Positions 57,093 through 64,000 of a DNA stretch of 64,000 nucleotides are shown here, piece after piece. The notes under the pieces were generated by a model. That model saw only the letters and a list, made by a program, of their open reading frames with translations. It did no database searches and was not told the DNA's origin. The stretch is from assembly GCF_947497025.1 (NCBI RefSeq), contig NZ_CANMFC010000001.1, forward strand, positions 248,001 through 312,000, given 5' to 3'. Source of the DNA: an uncultured Kushneria sp. (GTDB taxonomy: Bacteria; Pseudomonadota; Gammaproteobacteria; Pseudomonadales; Halomonadaceae). Every line of letters begins with the position of its first letter. Position 1 is the first letter of the stretch. A program made the translations under genes and the position numbers.

Positions 57093-57143
57093 TCGCAATA
57101 GGGGTAGCCTGGCGTCGTTGATGGACACAGCCAGAGAGCCCTT

Positions 57144-58355
57144 ATGAAGATTGTGGATGCACGCGTCATCGTGACCTGCCCGGGTCGAAATCTGGTCACC
57201 CTGAAGATCGATACCGATGAGGGGATCTACGGCATCGGCGATGCCACCCTCAACGGTCGTGAACTGGCGGTGGTGGCCTATCTCGAGGAACACGTGGCGC
57301 CGGCGCTGATCGGACGCGATCCTTCCAGCATCGAAGACATCTGGCAGTTCTTCTATCGCGGGGCCTACTGGCGCCGCGGGCCGGTCACCATGTCGGCGAT
57401 CGGCGCCGTGGACATGGCGCTGTGGGACATCATGGGCAAGGCCGCCGGCATGCCGCTCTACAAGCTGCTGGGCGGCAAGAGCCGCGAGCGCGTCATGGTT
57501 TACGGCCACGCCACCGGCCATGACATCGAGGGCTGCCTGGAAGAAGTCGCCCGCCACGTCGAGCAGGGCTATCGCGCCGTGCGCGTGCAGTGCGGCATCC
57601 CCGGCATCGCCTCCACCTACGGCGTCGCCAAGAAGGCCGGCGAGCGCTATGAGCCGGCCGATTCAAGCCTGCCCAGCGAAAACGTCTGGAGCACGTCTAA
57701 ATATCTCAATCATGTGCCGAAGCTTTTCCAGGCCGTACGCGAGCGCTTTGGCGATGACCTGCACGTGCTGCACGACGTGCATCACCGCCTGACGCCCATC
57801 GAGGCGGCGCGACTGGGCAAGGAAGTCGAGCCCTGGCATCTGTTCTGGCTCGAGGACTGCGTGCCGGCCGAGAATCAGGGCGCGTTTCGCCTGATTCGCC
57901 AGCACACCACCACGCCGCTGGCGGTGGGGGAAGTCTTCAACTCGATCCATGACTGTCGTGAGCTGATCGAGTCGCAGTCGATCGACTATATCCGCGCCAC
58001 GCTGACCCACGCCGGCGGCATTACCCATGTGCGTCGTATCGCGGCGCTGGCCGAGCTTTACCATGTGCGCACCGGCTTTCACGGGCCGACCGATCTTTCC
58101 CCGGTCTGCATGGGCGCGGCGCTGCACTTTGATACCTGGGTGCCCAACTTCGGCATTCAGGAGCACATGCCCCACAGCGAGGAAATCGAAGAAGTCTTCC
58201 CGCACGCCTATCGCTTCGAGGATGGCCACTTCACGCCGGGCGAGACCCCCGGTCACGGTGTGGACATCGACGAGACGCTGGCCGCGAAGTACCCCTACAA
58301 ACGCGCCAGCCTGCCGGTCAATCGACTCGAGGATGGCACGCTCTGGCACTGGTAG
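57144..58355 (+). CDS. manD: mannonate dehydratase, enolase superfamily (ManD/RspA type)
   Basis: Enolase-superfamily acid sugar dehydratase, 403 residues, the usual ManD length. It begins [22 protein letters not shown]; the active-site loop [25 protein letters not shown] and the MYGHATGHD-like segment [16 protein letters not shown] match ManD. Metal ligands are expected in [11 protein letters not shown] (Asp), [12 protein letters not shown] (Glu) and VGEVFN (Glu); [13 protein letters not shown] holds a catalytic His. The reaction is D-mannonate to 2-keto-3-deoxygluconate; some members prefer D-gluconate. It diverges from the GntR gene and leads the TRAP-uxuB-uxuA run. Confidence 0.93.
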   Translation: MKIVDARVIVTCPGRNLVTLKIDTDEGIYGIGDATLNGRELAVVAYLEEHVAPALIGRDPSSIEDIWQFFYRGAYWRRGPVTMSAIGAVDMALWDIMGKAAGMPLYKLLGGKSRERVMVYGHATGHDIEGCLEEVARHVEQGYRAVRVQCGIPGIASTYGVAKKAGERYEPADSSLPSENVWSTSKYLNHVPKLFQAVRERFGDDLHVLHDVHHRLTPIEAARLGKEVEPWHLFWLEDCVPAENQGAFRLIRQHTTTPLAVGEVFNSIHDCRELIESQSIDYIRATLTHAGGITHVRRIAALAELYHVRTGFHGPTDLSPVCMGAALHFDTWVPNFGIQEHMPHSEEIEEVFPHAYRFEDGHFTPGETPGHGVDIDETLAAKYPYKRASLPVNRLEDGTLWHW

Positions 58356-58465
58356 GCCGATAACGTCCTGCCTGAAAGCGGGCAGGGCGAGAGATACGGG
58401 CTGCCGGGCAGCCGATGATCCCACCGCTGGATTTGATCAGGGCCTGGGCCCTGAAGGAGCAAGGT

Positions 58466-59464
58466 ATGTCGATGCATCAATTGTCACGTCTGCGTCTGTC
58501 ACAGCTGATCGGTGCCGGTATGCTGGTCGCCGGTGTTCTGGCGATGGCCACCCCTGTACAGGCAGCGGATTACACGCTGAAATTCGGCCATCTGGCCAAT
58601 GAGCAGAACGTCTGGAACAAGGCCGCCATGCACTTCAAGGAGGAAGTCGAGAAGAACTCCGACGGCCGTATCGAAGTGCAGGTCTACCCCAATGAACAGC
58701 TGGGCAACGAGATGGACATGATCAACTCCATCCAGCTGGGCACCGCCGACATGACCATTACCGGGGAGAGCCTGCAGAACTGGGCGCCCAGGGCCGCCAT
58801 GATGGCTGTTCCTTATGCCTTTCGTGACAGCGAGCAGCTCAAAAAGGCCGTTGACGGCGATATCGGCAGCGAGATCGAGGCCCAGATCACCGAGCGTACC
58901 GGCTTGGTCCCGCTGACCTGGTTTGAGCGCGGCGCCCGTGAGCTGACCGCCAACCGCGAAATCAGGACACCGGATGATCTGGATGGACTGCGTCTGCGGG
59001 TGCCCAACGTGCCGCTGTTTGTGGATACCTGGCAGGCGCTGGGGGCACGGCCCACGCCCATGGCCTTCAGTGAAGTGTTCACGTCGCTGCAGCAGGGCAC
59101 CATCGATGCCCAGGAAAATCCGCTGTCGCTGATCGAAAGCGCGAGCCTCTCCGAGGTGCAGAAGTTCGTCAACATGACCGATCACGTTCGAAGCTGGATC
59201 TATGTGGTGATCGGCAAGCGCCAGCTCGAGGGCATGCCCGACGATCTACAGCAGGTGGTGCGTGACGCCGCCGGCGACATGCAGAGCTACGAACGTGAGC
59301 TTTTTGCCGAGGATCAGACCCGTCTGGAGCAGGCGCTCAGGGACAAGGGCATGACCTTTGTCGAGGTCAACACCCAGGCCTTCGCCGACAAGGCCATGCC
59401 GGCCATCAAAAAGGCCCTTGATCCCGAGCAGACCGAGCTTCTCGAGCGCATCGAAAAGCTCTGA
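58466..59464 (+). CDS. TRAP transporter substrate-binding protein DctP family
   Basis: Periplasmic solute receptor of 332 residues. The start at 58466 has AAGGAG seven bases upstream. The signal peptide ends near PVQA-AD; the mature protein starts YTLKFGHLANEQNVWNKAA. Family signs are GRIEVQVYPNEQLGNEMDMINSIQLGTADMT, the carboxylate-binding Arg region GLRLRVPNVPLFVDTWQALGA, and TSLQQGTIDAQENPL. Placement between manD and uxuB suggests a hexuronate or sugar-acid ligand. A strong hairpin follows the gene. Confidence 0.93.
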   Translation: MSMHQLSRLRLSQLIGAGMLVAGVLAMATPVQAADYTLKFGHLANEQNVWNKAAMHFKEEVEKNSDGRIEVQVYPNEQLGNEMDMINSIQLGTADMTITGESLQNWAPRAAMMAVPYAFRDSEQLKKAVDGDIGSEIEAQITERTGLVPLTWFERGARELTANREIRTPDDLDGLRLRVPNVPLFVDTWQALGARPTPMAFSEVFTSLQQGTIDAQENPLSLIESASLSEVQKFVNMTDHVRSWIYVVIGKRQLEGMPDDLQQVVRDAAGDMQSYERELFAEDQTRLEQALRDKGMTFVEVNTQAFADKAMPAIKKALDPEQTELLERIEKL

Positions 59465-59512
59465 TCGCTGCCGGCTCGTCTTCGAGTCATGGGTAAATCG
59501 CTGATCTTCATA

Positions 59513-59537
59513 CCCCTTGAGCACCGCGCTCAAGGGG
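59513..59537. other. stable mRNA hairpin between dctP- and dctQ-like genes
   Basis: CCCCTTGAGC (59513-59522) and GCTCAAGGGG (59528-59537) pair perfectly over 10 bp around five bases, with no T-run after it. Such a structure can shield the upstream dctP message from 3' decay and so raise receptor over permease levels. Confidence 0.6.
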
Positions 59538-59559
59538 CGTGACAGCAGGGAGAAACAAC

Positions 59560-60153
59560 GTGAGTAACACTGAAAAGCGGGCCAGCGATGCACTGGAAGC
59601 GCTCGACGTTCTGGGGCGCGTACCGCGCCTGGGCGGCGTGTTCGGCGCGCTGGTCAATGTGCTTGATCGATTGCTCGCCACCATTGCCGGTCTGATGCTG
59701 ATCACGATCGCCGGGGTGGTGATCCTGCAGATACTGGGGCGTTTGATTCTTCCAGCGGCCCCGGTATGGACCGAGGAACTGTCGCGCTATCTCTTTATCA
59801 TGATGATTGCCGTCAGTGCAGGCCTTGTCATGCGCCGCGGCAAACACATCAGTCTGGAGCTTTTTCATCACCGCTTCGGCGTCAGGGGCGCCTGCCTCTA
59901 TCAGCTGCTGATCAGCGTGGTGCTGGTCGGTTTTGCGTGGCTGATCGTGCCCTATGCCTGGCAGTACGCCAGCATCGGTGCCTTCCAGACCTCGCCGGCG
60001 CTCAAGGTGTCAATGCAGTGGGTCTTCGGCGCTACCGTGGTGCTGTTTGCCATGGTCATCCTGTACGGCGTGATCGGTGCCATCGAAGCCGTGGCCGGGC
60101 TTGTGGGCCTGTCTCGTCGCGACAAAGCAACGCCTGCCGGCGAGCGGAGGTAG
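59560..60153 (+). CDS. TRAP transporter small permease DctQ family
   Basis: Four-helix inner-membrane subunit, 197 residues. GTG 59560 is chosen because GCAGGGAGA lies seven bases upstream; GTG 59539 is an alternative. Typical segments are LMLITIAGVVILQILGR, WTEELSRYLFIMMIAVSAGLVMRRGKHISLEL, and LLISVVLVGFAWLIV. It is followed closely by the large permease gene. Confidence 0.9.
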   Translation: MSNTEKRASDALEALDVLGRVPRLGGVFGALVNVLDRLLATIAGLMLITIAGVVILQILGRLILPAAPVWTEELSRYLFIMMIAVSAGLVMRRGKHISLELFHHRFGVRGACLYQLLISVVLVGFAWLIVPYAWQYASIGAFQTSPALKVSMQWVFGATVVLFAMVILYGVIGAIEAVAGLVGLSRRDKATPAGERR

Positions 60154-60157
60154 CACC

Positions 60158-61444
60158 ATGGACGTCCTGATGCTGTTTGCGGTGTTTTTTGTGCTGCTGT
60201 TTGCCGGTATTCCGATCGCCTTTGCGCTCGGCATCTCCTCGGCGGCCTACCTGTTCACCGCCGGAATCCCGCTGACCATCGTGCCCCAGCGCATGTTTGC
60301 CGGCATGGATTCATTTGTCCTGCTGTGTATTCCCGGCTTCATTCTGGCCGGCAACCTGATGAACGTGGGCAACATCACCGAACATATCGTGCGCTTTTCC
60401 AACGCCGTGGTGGGTCATATCCGGGGTGGTCTGGGACTGGCCAACGTGGGCGGCTCGATGATCTTTGGCGGCATCTCCGGCACTGCCGTGGCCGATGCGG
60501 CCAGCGTCGGCGCGGTCATGATTCCCGGCATGGCGAAATCCGGCTACGACAAGCCCTTCGCGGCTGCCGTGACGGCGGCGTCCTCAACGATTGGCCCGAT
60601 CATTCCCCCCAGTGTGCCGATGATCATCGTGGGCTCGCTGTCCGGCATTTCGGTTGGGCGCATGTTCATGGCAGGTGTCGTGCCGGGCATTCTGCTGGCG
60701 CTGGGCATGATGATCACCGTCTACGTGCTGGCGGTCAAAAGGGGCTACCCGAAGGAGAAGCGTGCCACGCTCAGGGAAATCCTGAGCGAAGGCAAAAGCG
60801 CGTTCTGGGCCCTGTTGATGACCTTCATCATTCTCTACGGGATTATCGGCGGGTTCTTTACGCCCACTGAGGCCTCGATCGTGGCCTGTCTCTATGCCCT
60901 GGTGGTGGGGATGTTCGTCTACAAGGGACTGAACTGGCGCAATCTGCCGGGGCTGTTTGTGGATGCCGCCCTGACCTCGGCGGCACTGATGTTGCTGGTG
61001 GGGCTGGCCAATCTGTTTGGCTGGATTCTGACCAGCGAGCGCATTCCGCAGATGATCGCCGACGGCATCCTGGGCATCAGCGATAACCCGCTGATGGTGA
61101 TTTTGATCCTCAACCTGATCCTGCTGTTTGTGGGCACCTTCATGGAAACCATCGCAGCGCTGATCATCCTTTTCCCGGCCCTTCTGGGGGTGGCGACCGG
61201 CGTCGGCGTTGATCCGGTGCACTTTGGCATCATGGCGGTTTTGAACCTGATGATCGGTCTGACCACGCCGCCGGTAGGCATCTGCCTGTTTGTGGTCTCT
61301 GGAATAGGCGAGATCCGCATGAGTCAGGTAGCGCGCGCGATCATTCCGTTTTTGCTCTGCAATCTAATGGTACTGGGACTGGTGATGTACATCCCGGCCA
61401 TTTCGCTGTGGCTGCCCAATCTGGTCATGGGGCCGGCAGGCTAG
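60158..61444 (+). CDS. TRAP transporter large permease DctM family
   Basis: Twelve-helix inner-membrane channel subunit, 428 residues. ATG 60158 has GCGGAGG eight bases upstream; a frame open further upstream overlaps dctQ and is not used. Family signs are GIPIAFALGISSAAYL, FGGISGTAVADAASVGAVMIPGM, STIGPIIPPSVPMIIVGS and LTTPPVGICLFVV. Together with the DctP and DctQ proteins it forms a sodium-driven TRAP importer. Confidence 0.93.
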   Translation: MDVLMLFAVFFVLLFAGIPIAFALGISSAAYLFTAGIPLTIVPQRMFAGMDSFVLLCIPGFILAGNLMNVGNITEHIVRFSNAVVGHIRGGLGLANVGGSMIFGGISGTAVADAASVGAVMIPGMAKSGYDKPFAAAVTAASSTIGPIIPPSVPMIIVGSLSGISVGRMFMAGVVPGILLALGMMITVYVLAVKRGYPKEKRATLREILSEGKSAFWALLMTFIILYGIIGGFFTPTEASIVACLYALVVGMFVYKGLNWRNLPGLFVDAALTSAALMLLVGLANLFGWILTSERIPQMIADGILGISDNPLMVILILNLILLFVGTFMETIAALIILFPALLGVATGVGVDPVHFGIMAVLNLMIGLTTPPVGICLFVVSGIGEIRMSQVARAIIPFLLCNLMVLGLVMYIPAISLWLPNLVMGPAG

Positions 61445-61475
61445 CCTGGTCGTCGGTGCCACAAGGGAGATAGTG

Positions 61476-62975
61476 ATGAATCCATCCGACACCCACGAAA
61501 CGCCCGATGTCGTACGTATTGCATCGCACGACGCCCCCGAGCGCATCGGCATCGTGCATCTGGGGCTGGGCGCCTTTCACCGGGCGCATCAGGCGCAGGT
61601 GGTGGCGCAGTGCATTGCCCGCGGCGAGCGGGCGTGGGGGATCTGCAGCGTCAATATCCGCGGCAATCGCGCGCTGGTGGACATCCTGCGCAACCAGGGG
61701 TTTCGCTACTACCTGGCCGAATATACCGACCGCGCCCATGTCACCCTGCGCGAGATTCGGGCCATCAGCGAGACGCTGTTTACCGGTACCGATCCGCAGG
61801 GGCAGCGGGGCGAGGATCTTCCGGCGCTGCTGGCTCGTCTGAGCCATGTCGATACCCGCATCGTCACGCTCACCGTGACCGAAAAGGGTTATTACCTGAG
61901 CTCCAGCGAGGGGGCACTGTTGGTCGATGATCCGGCCATTGCTGCCGACATCGCCCATTTTGAGGCACCTCGCACGGCGCCGGGCATTCTGGTCGAGGCG
62001 CTGGCGCGGCGGCGGCAGGCAGGCCTTCCACCTTTCACGGTGCTCTCCTGTGACAACATGCCGGACAACGGCGAGCGCACCCGCCGCGCCGTGGTGGCCC
62101 TGGCCGAGCGGCGCGATGCCGCGCTGGCCGAGTGGATCGACACCGAGGTGGCCTTTCCCTCCAGCATGGTGGATCGCATCGTACCGGCCATGGACGAGGA
62201 GGCCTTCGCTCGTCTGCAGGCCATCGGCTGTGACGATCCGGCGGCCGTGGTCAGCGAGGCTTTTCTACAATGGGTGATCGAGGATCACTTTCCGCAGGGA
62301 CGGCCCGACTGGGGACAACACGGCGTCGAAATGGTCGAGGATGTCGCGCCCTTTGAGACCATGAAGCTTCGCATGCTCAACGGGGCGCATTCGCTGCTGG
62401 CCTATACCGGCCCGCTGATGGGACTGGAGACGGTGGCCGAGGCGGTCACCGATCCGCTGCTGCAAAGGCTCTTGCGCCGTTACATGCTGGAAGAAGCGGC
62501 GCCGACCCTGTCCATGCCGGAGAGTATCTCGCTTGACAACTACGCCGATGCGCTGATGTCACGCTTTGCCAATGACAGCCTGCGCCACCGGCTGCACCAG
62601 ATCGCGATGGACGGCTCGCAGAAGCTGCCTCAGCGCTGGCTGCGCGGCGGCGAAGAGCGTCTGGCCGCAAGCCATGATGAGCAGGCACTGAGTGCCACCG
62701 TCTTCGGTGTGGCCGCCTGGATTCGCTATACCCGTGGTGTGGACGAGCAGGGCCGGGCCTACCCGGTCAGCGACCCGATGGCGGATCGGCTGGCGCAGTG
62801 TCATGACCATGCGCGCAGCGTTGATCGAGCGGCGGCCATCATGGGGATCGAGGCGATTTTCTCTCCGTCACTGGTCAGCGCGCCACGCTTTGGGGAACAG
62901 GTACAGCAGGCCCTGGCATCGATCGAACAACTTGGTATGCGCGCGGCGCTTGAACAGCATCTGGCCAGCGTTTGA
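61476..62975 (+). CDS. uxuB: mannitol dehydrogenase family oxidoreductase, probable fructuronate reductase
   Basis: Long-chain dehydrogenase, 499 residues. ATG 61476 lies seven bases after GGGAG; a GTG three bases earlier is less well placed. It opens with IGIVHLGLGAFHRAHQAQVVA (NAD loop), then VTVTEKGYYL-type segment TLTVTEKGYYLSSSE, SCDNMPDNGERTRRAVVALA and the catalytic Lys area APFETMKLRMLNGAHSLLAY. In this context (next to uxuA and manD) fructuronate-to-mannonate reduction is the most likely role; mannitol or altronate oxidation are alternatives. Confidence 0.88.
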   Translation: MNPSDTHETPDVVRIASHDAPERIGIVHLGLGAFHRAHQAQVVAQCIARGERAWGICSVNIRGNRALVDILRNQGFRYYLAEYTDRAHVTLREIRAISETLFTGTDPQGQRGEDLPALLARLSHVDTRIVTLTVTEKGYYLSSSEGALLVDDPAIAADIAHFEAPRTAPGILVEALARRRQAGLPPFTVLSCDNMPDNGERTRRAVVALAERRDAALAEWIDTEVAFPSSMVDRIVPAMDEEAFARLQAIGCDDPAAVVSEAFLQWVIEDHFPQGRPDWGQHGVEMVEDVAPFETMKLRMLNGAHSLLAYTGPLMGLETVAEAVTDPLLQRLLRRYMLEEAAPTLSMPESISLDNYADALMSRFANDSLRHRLHQIAMDGSQKLPQRWLRGGEERLAASHDEQALSATVFGVAAWIRYTRGVDEQGRAYPVSDPMADRLAQCHDHARSVDRAAAIMGIEAIFSPSLVSAPRFGEQVQQALASIEQLGMRAALEQHLASV

Positions 62976-63007
62976 CAGAATTTCAGAGTTCACGACAGGA
63001 GAGAAGC

Positions 63008-64000
63008 ATGGAACATACCTGGCGCTGGTTCGGCCCCGATGATCCGGTCACGCTATCCGAGATTCGCCAGGCCGGAGCCACCGGCATTGTCACCGCCCTG
63101 CACGGACACGCCCCGACCGTGCCCTGGTCAATCGAGGAGATCACCGAGCGCAAGGCGCTGCTCGAGGCGGCGGGACTGTCATGGTCGGTGGTGGAAAGTG
63201 TGCCGGTGCCGGAGGCGATCAAGCAGGCGCTGGATATTCCGGCCCGCGACCGTGCCATCGAGGTGTTCTGTTCAACGCTGGAAAATCTGGCCGCCTGTGG
63301 GATCGATACGGTGTGCTACAACTTCATGCCGATTCTGGACTGGACGCGCACCGAGCTTGAATGGCCCACCGAGACCGGTGGGCGAGCGCTGCGCTTTGAT
63401 CAGACCAGCTTTGCGGCCTTTGAGCTGTTCATTCTCGAGCGCCCCGGAGCGCAGGCGCTCTACAGCGAGGCCGAAATCGAGGCGGCGCGTCGATGCTTTG
63501 AAGGCATGGATGAGCTGGCCCGTCAGCGGCTGGTCACCACCCTGATTGCCGGGCTGCCGGGGTCGGACCAGCACTACACGCTGGCGCAGTTTCTCGAGCA
63601 TCTAAAGGCCTACGAGGCCATCGATGAAGATCGGTTGCGGGACAATTATCAATATTTCCTGCAAAAGGTGGTGCCGGTGGCCGAGCGAGTGGGCATGCGT
63701 CTGGCCGTGCATCCGGATGATCCACCGCGCCCCCTGCTGGGGCTGCCGCGCATTGTCTCGACGGCGGCCGATGCCCGCTGGGTGATTGATCAGGTGCAAA
63801 GTCCGGCCAACGGCCTGACGTTTTGTACCGGCTCCTGGGGCGTGCGCAAGGACAATGATCTTGTCGCGATGGCGCGCGAGTTTGGCCCGCACATTCATTT
63901 TGTGCACCTGCGCGCCACGCGACGTGATCTGGAGGATCCGCAAAGTTTTATCGAGGCGGATCATCTGGAGGGTGATGTCGACATGGTCGGCGTAATCCGC
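63008..64000 (+). CDS. uxuA: mannonate dehydratase UxuA (N-terminal 331 codons; runs off the right edge)
   Basis: TIM-barrel (xylose isomerase-like) mannonate dehydratase, unrelated in fold to ManD. It begins MEHTWRWFGPDDPVTLSEIRQAGATGIVTALH, continues with VCYNFMPILDWTRTEL, VGMRLAVHPDDPPRPLLGLPRIV and FCTGSWGV, where His, Cys and Asp residues serve as Fe/Mn ligands, and FVHLRATRRD. About 60 residues are cut off at the window edge (E. coli UxuA 394). AGGAGAG precedes the ATG by a few bases. Confidence 0.95.
   Translation, partial: MEHTWRWFGPDDPVTLSEIRQAGATGIVTALHGHAPTVPWSIEEITERKALLEAAGLSWSVVESVPVPEAIKQALDIPARDRAIEVFCSTLENLAACGIDTVCYNFMPILDWTRTELEWPTETGGRALRFDQTSFAAFELFILERPGAQALYSEAEIEAARRCFEGMDELARQRLVTTLIAGLPGSDQHYTLAQFLEHLKAYEAIDEDRLRDNYQYFLQKVVPVAERVGMRLAVHPDDPPRPLLGLPRIVSTAADARWVIDQVQSPANGLTFCTGSWGVRKDNDLVAMAREFGPHIHFVHLRATRRDLEDPQSFIEADHLEGDVDMVGVIR

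Overview
The window looks like the chromosome of a halophilic gammaproteobacterium, most probably a member of the Halomonadaceae (Halomonas, Kushneria or Chromohalobacter type); the genus cannot be fixed from sequence alone. The reasons are the high-GC background, the Pseudomonas/Halomonas-style gene order hslUV - SPOR protein - argS - priA - maeB - mrcA - pilMNOPQ - aroK - aroB - gltBD, two salt-stress-type DUF481 outer-membrane proteins, an OpuC-type osmoprotectant ABC transporter and genes resembling ectoine/hydroxyectoine catabolism.

Layout. 1-27.4 kb is a conserved core: protein quality control (hslU fragment, hslV), cell division and translation (SPOR protein, argS), replication restart (priA), malic enzyme, two DUF481 barrels, PBP1a, the tightly overlapping type IV pilus operon pilMNOPQ running into aroK-aroB, a CitMHS citrate-type transporter placed between aroB and gltB, and glutamate synthase gltBD. 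27.5-28.8 kb holds a small unknown gene and an AT-rich patch with a phage-type Bro-N antirepressor gene broken by a single-base frameshift. 28.8-33.8 kb carries an FAD reductase, a RutR/RutG pyrimidine regulator-permease pair, a ChaC-like gene and a cupin. 33.9-41.3 kb is an osmolyte block: a four-gene OpuC-type ABC transporter, then a GabD/DoeC-like dehydrogenase with eutB- and eutC-like genes. 41.3-50.6 kb is mixed: a Zn-alcohol dehydrogenase, an epimerase, zwf, a voltage-gated K+ channel-like protein, type 2 argC, a PAS-GGDEF cyclase and an NlpE-like lipoprotein. At 50.66-50.94 kb a complete tRNA-Ser(CGA) sits next to a duplicate of its own 3' end plus terminator, which looks like the scar of an integration event. 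51-56 kb has a DUF2076 protein, a HAD phosphatase, kdgK, dps and an SSS symporter.

From 56.1 kb to the right edge is a hexuronate/mannonate catabolic locus: a FadR/UxuR-type GntR repressor, operator-like palindromes, manD (enolase-superfamily mannonate dehydratase), a dctPQM TRAP transporter, uxuB (fructuronate reductase family) and a truncated uxuA (TIM-barrel mannonate dehydratase). Together with kdgK and zwf this suggests uptake of a sugar acid and its conversion to 2-keto-3-deoxygluconate and then KDPG. The most unusual points are the two unrelated mannonate dehydratase families in one locus, the frameshifted Bro gene, the duplicated tRNA 3' end, and the partial eut/rut modules. I found no CRISPR array, insertion sequence, rRNA or clearly new defence system.
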